From: Chromatiales bacterium
Lineage (GTDB): Bacteria; Pseudomonadota; Gammaproteobacteria; Steroidobacterales; GCA-2729495
Assembly: GCA_016789885.1 (NCBI GenBank)
Contig: JAEUPZ010000001.1
Location: 1 to 50,805, forward strand
Direction: 5' to 3'
Length of the DNA: 50,805 bases
Positions 27,557 through 35,671 of the stretch are shown one piece after another; positions within the stretch are counted from its first letter, which is position 1; the number at the start of each line of letters is the position of its first letter. The notes beneath the pieces were generated by a model, which saw only the letters and a list, made by a program, of their open reading frames with translations, did not search any database and was not told the DNA's origin. The position numbers and the translations under genes were made by a program.

Positions 27557-28984
27557 TCAGCGGCGGTACACCCAGCGCAGCAGCGCCTGCTGGGCCTCGA
27601 GGCCACCCCCGTAGGGCGGGCCCGAGCGGTTGGTGATGGCGACGACGACGTACTCCTTGCCGGACTCGCTGCGCACAAAGCCGGCGATGGCGGTCACGCC
27701 GTTGAGGCTGCCGGTCTTCAGGTGCATGCGCCCGGCCATGGGGTCGCGGCGATAGCGGCGGCGCGTCGTCCCGTCGAGCCCGGCGATGGAGAGCGAGGCC
27801 TCGAACTCCGAGCGGTAGGGGCTCTCCGCCGCGTGCAGCAGCATGCGGCCGAGGCTGCGCGCCGAGATGCGGGTCGTGCGCGACAGGCCCGCGCCGTTGT
27901 CGATGGAAAGCTCCGGAAAGTCGAGGCCCGCCTTGCGCAGCACCCCGTCGAGGGCCTCGCGGCTGCGGGCCATGGTGCCCGGCGGCCCCAGGCGCTCGGC
28001 GCCCAGGGTCAGCCAGATCTGCCGGGTCATGACGTTGTTGCTGAACTTGTTGACCGGGCGGATGACCTCGGCGAGCGGCAGCGACTCGAACCTGACGGCG
28101 GGCTTGCGGCCCGGCGGCACCTGGCCGAGGCGGAGCGTGCCGGTGATCGTGCCCCCCTGTTCTTCCCACAGGCCGCGGAAGGCCCCGTACGCATAGGCCG
28201 GGCCGTCGGGCAGCGCCCGCGTCAGCTGGTACTCGGAACAGTTGTTGGCCAGCTGACCCGAGAACGTGACCCGGGGACCCGGCGCCACGGCCATGTTGAT
28301 GCCACCACGGCGGTCGCTGCAGTCGCCGCGGAAGAGGCGCATCGAATTGCGGATGTCGAGGTTCGGCAGGACGGGATCGCTGAGGATCTCGACGCGCCCC
28401 GTCACGGGGTCGGGCCGGAAGGTGAAGTTCACCGCCTGGAAGTTGACGAGCAGCGCGTCGGGCAGGGTGTTGTACGGCTTGTAGGCCTGGCCATCGAAGG
28501 CGCCGGGGTCGGTCTCTTCCCGGGCGAACCACGTGTTGTCGATGACGATGTCGCCCTCGATGCGGCGCAGGCCCGCGCGCCGCAGTTCCCGCTGGAACAG
28601 CCAGAGACGCTCGGTCGTCAGGTACGGATCGCCATAGCCCTTCAGCAGCAGGTCGCCCTTCAGCACGCCGTCGCTGAGCCGGCCGTCGAAGTACGCCTCG
28701 GTGCGCCAGCGGTACGTCGGACCCAGGGACTCGAGGGCGGCCCAGGTCGTCAGCAGCTTGATCACCGACGCGGGGTTGCGCGGCGTGTCGGCGTTGAAGC
28801 TGACGGCGGGCGTCGGCGAGCCGACGGCCTGCACGAAGGCGCTGAAGGACTCGGGCGGCAGCGACCGCGAAACGATGACCTTGGCCACCGGGTCGGGCAG
28901 GCCCCGCACGTCCTGGGCACTGGCGACGGCGGCGCAGGCCAGCAGCGCTGGGAGCCAGATTGCCCGTGCGTATGTCAGCGCCAT
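27557..28984 (-). CDS. dacB: D-Ala-D-Ala carboxypeptidase/endopeptidase, PBP4 type
   Basis: A 475-residue periplasmic class C low-molecular-weight penicillin-binding protein. Signal peptide about 1-23 (cut after ASA). Catalytic motifs are S73-V-I-K76, S-N-N (KFSNNVMTRQ) and KTG (MHLKTGSLNGV). The large inserted domain between SxxK and SxN is present (LLKGYGDPYLTTERLW, IEGDIVIDNTWF). The enzyme trims or cleaves peptidoglycan peptide cross-links during remodelling. It leads a three-gene run with the TauE-like permease and the glycosyltransferase. Confidence 0.94.
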   Translation of the reverse strand: MALTYARAIWLPALLACAAVASAQDVRGLPDPVAKVIVSRSLPPESFSAFVQAVGSPTPAVSFNADTPRNPASVIKLLTTWAALESLGPTYRWRTEAYFDGRLSDGVLKGDLLLKGYGDPYLTTERLWLFQRELRRAGLRRIEGDIVIDNTWFAREETDPGAFDGQAYKPYNTLPDALLVNFQAVNFTFRPDPVTGRVEILSDPVLPNLDIRNSMRLFRGDCSDRRGGINMAVAPGPRVTFSGQLANNCSEYQLTRALPDGPAYAYGAFRGLWEEQGGTITGTLRLGQVPPGRKPAVRFESLPLAEVIRPVNKFSNNVMTRQIWLTLGAERLGPPGTMARSREALDGVLRKAGLDFPELSIDNGAGLSRTTRISARSLGRMLLHAAESPYRSEFEASLSIAGLDGTTRRRYRRDPMAGRMHLKTGSLNGVTAIAGFVRSESGKEYVVVAITNRSGPPYGGGLEAQQALLRWVYRR

Positions 28985-29069
28985 CCCTGGCCCTTGGAGG
29001 TGAAGTCACCCGCCGTGGGCAGGTGTCGGTCGAAGCCGGGCGTGATTGTGCCGGAAGGCGGGCCGAGCG

Positions 29070-29720
29070 TCAGCCGGAAGCGGCGATGATCTCCCAGCCG
29101 GCACCACGGGCAACCCGGGCGAGCCCGCCGGCCGGGCGAACCGCGACGGGCCGGCCGACGGCCCGCAGCAGCGGGAGGTCGTGGTCAGAGTCGCCGTAGG
29201 CCGCGACGTCGGCAGGACTCTCGCCGAGCTCGCGGCAGAGCTGCTCCACCAGACAGCACTTGGCACCGCCGAACGGGTGGACCAGCGGCGGGGCCGCGGT
29301 GTAGCGGCCACCGGCCGCCGCGCAGCGGCTGCCGATGGCGTCGTCGGCGCCCAGTTCGCCCGCGATGACGCGGGCGAGGAAGTCGGGGGTCCCGGACAGC
29401 AGCACGACCCGGTCACCGCGGCGGCGGTGCTCGCGCAGCCGCTCCACGGCCGGACCGAACCAGCTCGACCGCAGGGCGCCGGGAGCCCAGTGGGCGGCGA
29501 AGCGCGCCACCTCGTCAACGGCGAGGCCGGACAGGTAGGCCTTGTCCTTCTTGAAGACGTGGCGCCCGTACTCCGGCGCGTAGCGGACGGCGAAGGCGGC
29601 GAAGGCCAGGAGCTGTCGCGGCCCCAGCAGGCCGGCGGCGAGCATCGCGCGGAACAGGCGCCGCTCGGTGCTGGCCCCCGTGACCAGCGTCCCGTCGATG
29701 TCGAAGACTGCGAGACCCAA
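29070..29720 (-). CDS. HAD-IB family phosphatase
   Basis: A 216-residue haloacid-dehalogenase-fold hydrolase. Motif I D-I-D-G-T-L (7-12), motif II S-G-T-P, a Lys in motif III (GGAKCCLVEQL) and motif IV GDSDHDLPLL are all intact. The helical cap after motif I is of the IB (SerB/PgpC-like) type. Because it follows a CDP-alcohol phosphatidyltransferase gene by 13 bp, a role as phosphatidylglycerophosphate phosphatase (PgpC-like) is plausible, but phosphoserine phosphatase-like activity is not excluded. Confidence 0.85.
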   Translation of the reverse strand: MGLAVFDIDGTLVTGASTERRLFRAMLAAGLLGPRQLLAFAAFAVRYAPEYGRHVFKKDKAYLSGLAVDEVARFAAHWAPGALRSSWFGPAVERLREHRRRGDRVVLLSGTPDFLARVIAGELGADDAIGSRCAAAGGRYTAAPPLVHPFGGAKCCLVEQLCRELGESPADVAAYGDSDHDLPLLRAVGRPVAVRPAGGLARVARGAGWEIIAASG

Positions 29721-29733
29721 GCCGCCGACCGGG

Positions 29734-30378
29734 CTACCGGGCCGCGGGGCCTGCAGGCCCGGCCCGGCCGAGGATGGCGTCGCGCTCCTGGTACACGAAC
29801 TCGAGCACCACCGGCAGCCCGCGCAGGATGCAGATCAGCGCCGACAGGTACACCAGGAACGAACCGAATCCGCCCATGAGGCCACCCCACTCCGACCAGA
29901 TGCCCGGGAACACCACGGCAAAGGTCCGCGTGAAGAGCAGCCAGCAGAACGCCGTGGCCTTTAGCACGGCGTAGAAGATCCGCATGAACTTGCCGGCGAC
30001 GATGAAGCGGCCGAGCGCCGTCGCCATCATGGCGAAGGGGCTCTCGCCCTCCCGGCGGGAGTGGCTCGCACGGATCGTGTCGACGATGGTGCCGCGGATC
30101 ACGAAGACGATGGGCACCCACACCGGGACGAGGCCCAGGTCGGCCAGCACGATCCACATGGTCAGCTCGACGATGCGGTCGCCGGCAATGTCGAAGAGGG
30201 CGCCGAACAGGCTCGTCTCGTTGCGCCGGCGGGCGACATAGCCGTCGAGCCCGTCGGTGACGAAGACCAGGATCAGCAGGATGACGTTGGCGAACTGCCA
30301 CGGGGCCGGCGGCTGGTAGGCGATGGCCACCACCACGATCAGCAGCAGCAGCCGGCTCAGCGTGATCAGGTTGGCCAT
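29734..30378 (-). CDS. CDP-alcohol phosphatidyltransferase
   Basis: A 214-residue membrane enzyme with about six helices. The signature D-G-x-x-D-G-x-x-A-R-x8-G-x3-D-x3-D is complete as TDGLDGYVARRR followed by FGALFDIAGD. It condenses a CDP-diacylglycerol with an alcohol such as glycerol-3-phosphate; the N-terminus (MANLITLSRLLLL) resembles PgsA, and the next gene encodes a HAD phosphatase. The acceptor is not certain. TATAAT lies exactly 6 nt before the ATG, with no Shine-Dalgarno, suggesting a leaderless mRNA. Confidence 0.87.
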   Translation of the reverse strand: MANLITLSRLLLLIVVVAIAYQPPAPWQFANVILLILVFVTDGLDGYVARRRNETSLFGALFDIAGDRIVELTMWIVLADLGLVPVWVPIVFVIRGTIVDTIRASHSRREGESPFAMMATALGRFIVAGKFMRIFYAVLKATAFCWLLFTRTFAVVFPGIWSEWGGLMGGFGSFLVYLSALICILRGLPVVLEFVYQERDAILGRAGPAGPAAR

Positions 30379-30384
30379 GGGGGC

Positions 30385-30390
30385 ATTATA
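30385..30390 (-). promoter_or_regulatory. Perfect -10 box at leaderless spacing
   Basis: Reads TATAAT on the minus strand, 6 nt before the ATG of the CDP-alcohol transferase gene, in the 39-bp gap after the activator gene. An exact consensus is unlikely by chance in DNA this GC-rich. The -35 is poor. Confidence 0.5.
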
Positions 30391-30417
30391 CGGAGGGGCT
30401 GCCCGTTGCCCGACCGG

Positions 30418-32256
30418 TCAGGCCACCGGGCGCCGGATGCCGAGCCGCCGCATTCGGTCGGCGAGCGTCGTGGGCCGCAGACCCAGCAGCTCGGCCGCGC
30501 CGCCATGGCCGGAGACCCGCCAACTCGCCGCCTCGAGGGCGGCGATGATGTTGGCGCGCTGCTCGTCACGCAGCTGCGCCTCCGTGCGGACCCGGCCCGG
30601 CGGCCCCGGCAACGTCCGGGCCGGCGCGGCAGGCACTGGCGGCGGCGACGAGGTCAACGGCCGGACGGTGACGACCGGCGTCCGCCCGGCCACCGGCAGG
30701 TCGAGCAGCAGTTCGTTGTCCCGCGACAGGATCACCGCCCGCTCGATGACGTTGCGCAGTTCACGCACGTTGCCGGGCCAGTCGTAGGCGCGCAGGGCGT
30801 CGAGCTGGGCAGGCGTCAGCGCCAGCACCGGGCGCCCGAACTCGCGGCAGGCCTGCTCGAGGAAGTGTGTCGCGAGCTGCACGACGTCCTCGCCGCGGCG
30901 ACGCAGGGGCGGCACCGACACCGGGAACACCGACAGCCGGTAGTAGAGGTCCTCGCGGAACTGCCCGGCCTCGACGGCCCGCTCGAGGTCCTTGTTGGTG
31001 GCAGCGATGACGCGCACGTCGACGGTCTGGGTCTGGTCGTCGCCGACCCGCTCGAACTGCCGCTCCTGCAGCACGCGCAGCAGCTTGCCCTGCAGCGACA
31101 GTGGGATCTCGCCCACTTCGTCGAGGAAGATGGTGCCGCCGTCGGCCAGCTGGAAGCGCCCGGGGCGGTCACGGCTCGCGCCGGTGAAGGCCCCCCGGAC
31201 GTGGCCGAAGAACTCGCTCTCGAACAGCTCCTGCGGGATCGACGCGCAGTTGACCTTGACGAGCGGGTGGGCGGCCCGGCTGCTGCGGGCGTGGATGGCG
31301 TGGGCCACCAGCTCCTTGCCGGTGCCCGTCTCGCCGATGATCAGCACGCTGGCATTGGTCGCAGCGACGGCGTCGATGCGCTCGAGCATGGCGGCCAGCG
31401 CCGGGCTGTCGCCGACGATGCGCCCGGCGTTCATGGCGCCGCGCACTTCCTCGCGCAGGTAGTCACGCTCGCGCTCGAGCTCGTCCTTGAGCCGCGCGAT
31501 CTCCGCGTAGGCCACCTTCAGCTGCGCCTCGGCGCGGTTGCGCTCCGTGACGTCGACGCTCGCGACGAGCCGGCGCAGGACCCTGCCGTCGGCGTCGCGT
31601 TCCGTGCGCGTCGACATCAGCAGCTCCAGCGGTTCGCCGTTCCGGCGCAGCACCTGGCGGGGTGCATCCTGCAGGTCGGGCTCGTCGATGACCTGGGGCA
31701 GGCGGCCCTCGAGGCCGCGGCGCGATTCCTCACCGAGGAAGTCGAGCACCGACCGGCCCATGACCTCGGGCCGCGCGTAGCCGAGCTTGGTGAGCCAGTA
31801 GTCGCTGACCTCTATCAGCCGCCCCTCGGGGTCGATCGTGTGCAGCATGGCCGGGGTCGACTGGTACAGGTCGCGGTAGCGACGCTCCAGCCGGTAGCGA
31901 TCCGACAGCTCGGCGAAGATGGTGATGGACCAGGTGATGAGTCCGTCGGGTCCGTAGCGGGCCCGGGTGTTGGCGATGACCGGCACCACTTCCCCGGTGT
32001 GGCTGACGAACTCGACCGGTACGTCGATCAGGCGGCCCGTGCGCCGGAAGCGGGGTCGGTGTTCCTCGTCGATGCGGCGCGCGCTCTCGGGGGTGGCCAG
32101 CGCCATCGGCAGGTGACCGCGGACGGCATCCCGGTCGAAGCCCAGCCGGCCGCACCAGGCCTCGCTGGCATCGACGATGCGGCCGTCGCCGTCCAGCAGC
32201 AGAGCCAGGGCCGGCAGGCCCCGCACGACTTCAACCACGCTGGCGATGTCAGCCAT
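30418..32256 (-). CDS. Sigma-54 enhancer-binding activator, PAS-PAS-AAA+-Fis
   Basis: A 612-residue activator of RNA polymerase containing sigma-54. Two PAS domains (about 10-115 and 125-240; LLDGDGRIVDASEAWCGRLGF and MLHTIDPEGRLIEVSDYWLTKLGY) replace a receiver domain, so it senses a ligand, redox state or protein. A coiled-coil linker (240-272) leads to the AAA+ domain: Walker A GETGTGKE (308-315), the sigma-54 contact loop GAFTGA (355-360), Walker B FLDEVGEI, and the R-finger region. A Fis-type helix-turn-helix ends the protein (AAELLGLRPTTLADRMRRLGI). It is divergent from a sigma-54 promoter and small-RNA unit, its probable target. Confidence 0.95.
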   Translation of the reverse strand: MADIASVVEVVRGLPALALLLDGDGRIVDASEAWCGRLGFDRDAVRGHLPMALATPESARRIDEEHRPRFRRTGRLIDVPVEFVSHTGEVVPVIANTRARYGPDGLITWSITIFAELSDRYRLERRYRDLYQSTPAMLHTIDPEGRLIEVSDYWLTKLGYARPEVMGRSVLDFLGEESRRGLEGRLPQVIDEPDLQDAPRQVLRRNGEPLELLMSTRTERDADGRVLRRLVASVDVTERNRAEAQLKVAYAEIARLKDELERERDYLREEVRGAMNAGRIVGDSPALAAMLERIDAVAATNASVLIIGETGTGKELVAHAIHARSSRAAHPLVKVNCASIPQELFESEFFGHVRGAFTGASRDRPGRFQLADGGTIFLDEVGEIPLSLQGKLLRVLQERQFERVGDDQTQTVDVRVIAATNKDLERAVEAGQFREDLYYRLSVFPVSVPPLRRRGEDVVQLATHFLEQACREFGRPVLALTPAQLDALRAYDWPGNVRELRNVIERAVILSRDNELLLDLPVAGRTPVVTVRPLTSSPPPVPAAPARTLPGPPGRVRTEAQLRDEQRANIIAALEAASWRVSGHGGAAELLGLRPTTLADRMRRLGIRRPVA

Positions 32257-32262
32257 GCCGGG

Positions 32263-32268
32263 ATGCTA
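32263..32268 (-). promoter_or_regulatory. Candidate -10 box of the activator gene
   Basis: TAGCAT on the minus strand, 6 nt before the ATG at 32256. It overlaps the first inverted repeat (starting 32266), so binding of the activator there would compete with its own transcription. Confidence 0.4.
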
Positions 32269-32320
32269 ACGGAAAATCGTTAACAAAGTACGCGAATTCC
32301 CGTTAGTCACGGAATTCCGT
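32266..32320. promoter_or_regulatory. Inverted-repeat cluster, probable enhancer (UAS) of the sigma-54 activator
   Basis: Three related elements. CTAACGGAAAATCG (32266-32279) is matched at 12 of 14 positions by the reverse complement of 32293-32306 (CTAACGGGAATTCG). The first also contains TAACG-N6-CGTTA (32267-32282). A perfect 12-bp palindrome ACGGAATTCCGT lies at 32309-32320. They sit about 60-115 bp upstream of the -12 element, the usual enhancer distance. The Fis-type domain of the adjacent activator is the obvious binder (inference). Confidence 0.65.
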
Positions 32321-32365
32321 TGGCCATCCCCGCGCTAAGTCATTGATTTCCAGTCGAGGGGATTC

Positions 32366-32381
32366 TGGCACAGAACATGCT
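32366..32381 (+). promoter_or_regulatory. Sigma-54 (RpoN) promoter
   Basis: TGGCAC (32366-32371) and TGCT (32378-32381), with GG at 32367-32368 and GC at 32379-32380 separated by exactly 10 nt. This is the -24/-12 geometry, and TGGCAC matches the consensus exactly. The start of transcription is expected near 32392. It faces away from the activator gene, toward the small-RNA unit. Confidence 0.8.
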
Positions 32382-32391
32382 TAGAGCTAGA

Positions 32392-32536
32392 CATCAAGGC
32401 GACCGCCACCCGCTGCGACCCCCCCCTTCCCCTAGGCAGCGGGTTGGCAACAGTTCGACGTCCTTGAGAGTGCGATCGTCGTTCACCCCCCCTGAACCGA
32501 CCGCATGGTGGGGCCCGATCCGGGCCCCATTTTTTT
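32392..32536 (+). ncRNA. Putative sigma-54-dependent small RNA with two C-rich hairpin loops
   Basis: About 145 nt between a sigma-54 promoter and an intrinsic terminator, with no plausible coding frame. Hairpin 1: stem CCCGCTGC (32409-32416) with GCAGCGGG (32436-32443), extended by GCCA/TGGC across a one-base bulge. Its 19-nt loop holds C8, UU and C4. Hairpin 2: GTTCA (32481-32485) with TGAAC (32493-32497), enclosing C7. Hairpin 3 is the terminator. Exposed C-runs are the pairing elements of several unrelated C-rich-loop RNAs (actinobacterial 6C, staphylococcal RsaE, CcsR-type cuckoo RNAs), which block G-rich ribosome-binding sites. No family is recognised. The downstream thioredoxin gene could receive read-through. 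Start is estimated, end is firm. Confidence 0.75.
32509..32536 (+). terminator. Strong intrinsic terminator of the small RNA
   Basis: TGGGGCCCG (32509-32517), loop ATC, CGGGCCCCA (32521-32529), then seven T (32530-32536). A 9-bp perfect stem followed by a T-tract is the clearest Rho-independent terminator in the window. Confidence 0.92.
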
Positions 32537-32563
32537 GCCTGCTGGTTTCGTGCGCCCCACGCC

Positions 32564-32591
32564 TTGTGCGGACCCGGAACGCCCCCATACT
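32564..32591 (+). promoter_or_regulatory. Weak candidate sigma-70 promoter of the thioredoxin gene
   Basis: TTGTGC (32564-32569) and CATACT (32586-32591) are spaced 16 nt. The start would lie about 25 nt before the ATG, leaving room for the GGAG ribosome-binding site at 32613-32616. Confidence 0.3.
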
Positions 32592-32623
32592 CGCCAGCCC
32601 GCAACGGTTATCTGGAGCACGAC

Positions 32624-33448
32624 ATGGGTGAGCTGGTTCGCGCCGTCGGCCGCGCCGACTTCCAGGCCGAGGTGCTCGACGGCTCTCGCCAGCTGCCGGT
32701 GCTTGTGGATTTCTGGGCGGCGTGGTGCGGACCGTGCAAGGCCCTGGCGCCCGTACTCGAGCGGATGGCCGAGGCATTTTCGGGCCGCCTGAAGGTCGTC
32801 AAGGTCGACACCGAGGCCGAGCCCGAGCTGGCGGCGCAGTTCCAGATCCGCAGCATCCCCGCCGTCATGCTCTTCAAGGACGGCCGCCTTGCCAGCCAGT
32901 TCGTCGGTGCGCAGCCCGAAGGCGCCGTGCGGAAGTGGCTGGAGCCCCAGCTGCCGCCGCCGGCCGACGGCCCCCTGGCCCGGGCGCGCGACGCCTGGCG
33001 GCGCGGCGACGGCGCCGCCGCCCGCGCACTCCTGCAGTCCGCCCTCGCCACCGACGAGGCCGACCACGACTGCCGGCTGCTGCTGGCCGAGGTCGAGCTC
33101 GGCAGCGGCGATGCCGCCGCGGCCGGGCAGCACCTCGACGCCCTGCCGCCTGACCGTCAGTTCGAGCCGGCCGTGCAGACCCTCAAGGCGCGACTCTTCT
33201 TTGGCGAGGAGCTCGCCAAGGTCGACGCTGACGCATCGGACCTCGATGCGCTGTACGCGCGGGGACTGCGGTCCGCGGCGGGAGGACACCTCGCCGACGC
33301 CGCCGAGGCGCTCCTCGCGCTGGTCGAGCGCAGCCGGGCGTACCGCGATGACGGCGGGCGCAAGGCCCTGCTGAAGGTATTCGAACTCAATCCTGACGAG
33401 CCCGGCATCGGCGACTACCGGCGACGACTGGCGCGGCTGCTGCACTGA
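32624..33448 (+). CDS. Thioredoxin-TPR protein, CnoX/YbbN-like
   Basis: A 274-residue cytosolic protein. The N-terminal thioredoxin domain (1-115) has an intact redox site W34-C35-G-P-C38 and cis-Pro (SIPAVMLF). The rest is an alpha-helical TPR-like region (LARARDAWRRGDGAAARALLQSAL...; HLADAAEALLALVERS). This domain order is that of CnoX (YbbN), a chaperedoxin that protects oxidised proteins and hands them to GroEL. E. coli CnoX lacks a full CxxC, whereas this one should be redox-active. ATG 32624 has GGAG 7 nt upstream. Confidence 0.87.
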   Translation: MGELVRAVGRADFQAEVLDGSRQLPVLVDFWAAWCGPCKALAPVLERMAEAFSGRLKVVKVDTEAEPELAAQFQIRSIPAVMLFKDGRLASQFVGAQPEGAVRKWLEPQLPPPADGPLARARDAWRRGDGAAARALLQSALATDEADHDCRLLLAEVELGSGDAAAAGQHLDALPPDRQFEPAVQTLKARLFFGEELAKVDADASDLDALYARGLRSAAGGHLADAAEALLALVERSRAYRDDGGRKALLKVFELNPDEPGIGDYRRRLARLLH

Positions 33449-33476
33449 TCGGCGCCACGCCACGGAGTCGTCCGCG

Positions 33477-34034
33477 TTACTGCCGGTCCCAGGGTGCCCG
33501 CGGATCGATCTCCCGCCAGCACCCGGGCGCCAGCCCCTCGAGGCCCACGCGGCCCACCGCCGCCCGCACCAGCCGCAGCGTCGGGAACCCCACCTTCGCC
33601 GTCATGCGCCGCACCTGGCGGTTCTTGCCTTCGCGCAGGGTCAGCTCGAGCCAGCTGGTGGGAATGCTCGCACGGTAGCGGATGGGCGGATCGCGGGGCC
33701 AGAGCCCCGCCGGCTCGTCGATGCGGCGGGCGCGGGCCGGCAGCGTATGGAAATCGCCGAGGTCGACGCCCTCGCGCAGCGCCTGCAGGGCCGCCCCGGT
33801 GGGCACGCCCTCCACCTGCGCCCAATAGACCTTGGCCAGCTTGTGCCGGGGACTCGCGATGCGCGCCTGCAAGGCGCCGTCATCCGTCAGCAGCAGGAGC
33901 CCTTCGCTGTCCAGATCGAGGCGGCCAGCGGGGTGGACGCGGGGCACGTCAATGAAGTCGGCCAGCGTCGGCCGCCAAGGCTGCGGACGGAACTGGCAGA
34001 GCACGCCAAAGGGCTTGTTGAAGGCGATCAGCAT
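33477..34034 (-). CDS. rluE: 23S rRNA pseudouridine synthase, RluE-like
   Basis: A 185-residue RsuA/RluB/E/F-family enzyme without an S4 domain, as in RluE. The catalytic Asp is in [17 protein letters not shown]; other motifs are [12 protein letters not shown] at the N-terminus, KVYWAQVEG and the C-terminal [25 protein letters not shown]. RluE makes pseudouridine 2457 in E. coli 23S rRNA; the target position here is assumed by similarity. ATG 34034 is used because homology begins there. Confidence 0.88.
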   Translation of the reverse strand: MLIAFNKPFGVLCQFRPQPWRPTLADFIDVPRVHPAGRLDLDSEGLLLLTDDGALQARIASPRHKLAKVYWAQVEGVPTGAALQALREGVDLGDFHTLPARARRIDEPAGLWPRDPPIRYRASIPTSWLELTLREGKNRQVRRMTAKVGFPTLRLVRAAVGRVGLEGLAPGCWREIDPRAPWDRQ

Positions 34035-34182
34035 GGGGAACCGGTGATGGCCTCGGTGGCGGGCTGCAGCGCGATGTTCCGGTAGATGGCCCCGCAGTGC
34101 GCGGCCCATGGCGCTGCCCAGAGGCCCGGCGCACCACGCCCATGACCGGCGTCGCGCAACCGCGGCAAGCCACCGTCCCGGA

Positions 34183-34539
34183 CTAGACCTTATCCAGCGC
34201 AGCCTGCGCCCGGGCATCGAAGCCGATCGCGATCACCCGGCCGTCACGCTCGATGACCGGCCGCCGGATGACGCTGGCATTGGCCAGCATCAGCGCACGG
34301 GCGCTGGCTGCGTCGACGATGCCAGCCTTCGTGGCCTCGTCCAGCTTCCGCCAGGTCGTACCCTGCCGGTTGAGCAGTGCCTCCCAGCCCACGGTACCGA
34401 TCCAGGCGTCGAGGCGATCGGGCGGCACGCCCTGGCGCTTGTAGTCGTGGAAGGCGTGATCGACGCCGCGCTCCGAAAGCCAGGCGCGGGCCTTCCTGAC
34501 GGTGTCGCAGTTCGGAATGCCGTAGAGGATCAGGGTCAT
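34183..34539 (-). CDS. ArsC/Spx-superfamily protein, YffB-like
   Basis: A 118-residue thioredoxin-fold protein. The single cysteine in [12 protein letters not shown] is the ArsC-type active site, without the second Cys of Spx. Later motifs are TTWRKLDE and the R-R-P-V (SVIRRPVIE) segment. YffB-like members have no proven arsenate reductase function, and no other ars genes are here; a glutathione- or thiol-related role is likely. It lies 27 bp after the dienelactone hydrolase gene and is probably co-transcribed. Confidence 0.83.
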   Translation of the reverse strand: MTLILYGIPNCDTVRKARAWLSERGVDHAFHDYKRQGVPPDRLDAWIGTVGWEALLNRQGTTWRKLDEATKAGIVDAASARALMLANASVIRRPVIERDGRVIAIGFDARAQAALDKV

Positions 34540-34566
34540 GGCAGAAGCTGCGCCCGCGCTGGCTCC

Positions 34567-35454
34567 TCAGCGCTTCAGGTTGGCCTCCAGGAAAGCCGTC
34601 GTCCGTGCCCAGGCGTCCTCGGCCGCCGGCGCGTCGTACGCCGTTCCCGACGGGTTGGCGAAGGCATGGTCCGCCTCGGGGTAGACCTGGATGGTCACGT
34701 CGCGCCCGAGGCGCGCCGCCTGCTCGCGGAAGGCATCGACCATGGGCATGGGCACGACGCGGTCCTTGCCGCCGAAGAGGCCCAGTACCGGCATCTTCAG
34801 GCGCGCCACCTCGGCATCGTCGGCCTTGACGCTGCCGTAGTAAATCACCGCGGCATCGACCTCCTCCGGGAAGAGCAGCGCCGTGCGGAACGACCAGCGC
34901 CCGCCGAGGCACCAGCCGATGGTGCCAATGCGCGGCGCCTTCAGTTCCTTCGTGAGGTAGGCGTAGGCCTGCTTCAGGTTGTCCTCGGCGGGGCCGGGAT
35001 TCTCGGTGAGCCCGCGGGAGAGCTTCATGGCCGCCGGCGGCGCATCGGCCGTCGCACCCTGGTAGAGATCGACGGCCAGGACGACGTAGCCCTCTCCGGC
35101 CAGGCGCTTCGCCTCGTCACGGACGTTGTCGTTGAGGCCCCACCACTCGTGGATAACGATGAGCGCTGGCAGCTTCTCCTTCCCGCTGCCCTGCGGGCGG
35201 GTGAGGAAGCCCGTGACGGGCTTGCCACCCACGGTGGCGTAGACGACCTCGGCACCGGTGACCGGAACCCGCGGCGCCGTGGTGGCCGCGGGCGTCGCGA
35301 CCGGCGTATCGTGGGCGTGGGCCTCGGCGGTCCGGGCCAGCGTCGCCCGGTCGTCGGCGCTGACGGCTGGCTGCTGCGCCCAGACCACCGCGGCCGCCAG
35401 CGAGGCCAGCAGACCGGACGCGAGACGCAGCGACAAACCCGTGTACATGATCAT
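34567..35454 (-). CDS. Exported dienelactone hydrolase-family protein
   Basis: A 295-residue alpha/beta hydrolase with an N-terminal signal peptide (LASGLLASLAAAVVWAQ). The triad is visible: Cys in IGWCLGGRW, Asp in LFGGKDRVVP and His in EADHAFANP. IVIHEWWGLNDNVRDEAKRLAGEGYVVLAVDLYQG matches the family's oxyanion region. Dienelactone hydrolases open lactones, but exported members act on unknown esters. Start may be ATG 35454 or ATG 35448 (M-I-M). The 217 bp upstream, before korB, show no evident gene. Confidence 0.85.
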   Translation of the reverse strand: MIMYTGLSLRLASGLLASLAAAVVWAQQPAVSADDRATLARTAEAHAHDTPVATPAATTAPRVPVTGAEVVYATVGGKPVTGFLTRPQGSGKEKLPALIVIHEWWGLNDNVRDEAKRLAGEGYVVLAVDLYQGATADAPPAAMKLSRGLTENPGPAEDNLKQAYAYLTKELKAPRIGTIGWCLGGRWSFRTALLFPEEVDAAVIYYGSVKADDAEVARLKMPVLGLFGGKDRVVPMPMVDAFREQAARLGRDVTIQVYPEADHAFANPSGTAYDAPAAEDAWARTTAFLEANLKR

Positions 35455-35671
35455 TCCCCTGACTGAACCGAGGGACCCCCAACGGGCGCCCCTGCCTTGA
35501 AGCTGCGGGCCCGGGCGGCGGCTGCCGGGCGCTACCAGGCGACGGCCGTAACCAGCCCCGCACCAGCCGGAGGATCGCTGGCAGGCGATCCGGACGACGA
35601 TCGCGACGGCCGTCCCGCGACGGCCACCAGGGCCGCACCCGCCCGTTCAGCGAGCGGCTGGCGCGACGCCG

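Noticed and set aside
26700..29009. Extension of the glycosyltransferase frame upstream to 29009
   Set aside because: The extension runs through dacB and the TauE-like gene in another frame. Homology begins at ATG 26699.
32377..32631. An 84-codon plus-strand frame through the small-RNA unit
   Set aside because: Its start lies upstream of the predicted transcription start, no ribosome-binding site is present, the frame crosses the strong terminator, and the product has no recognisable features.
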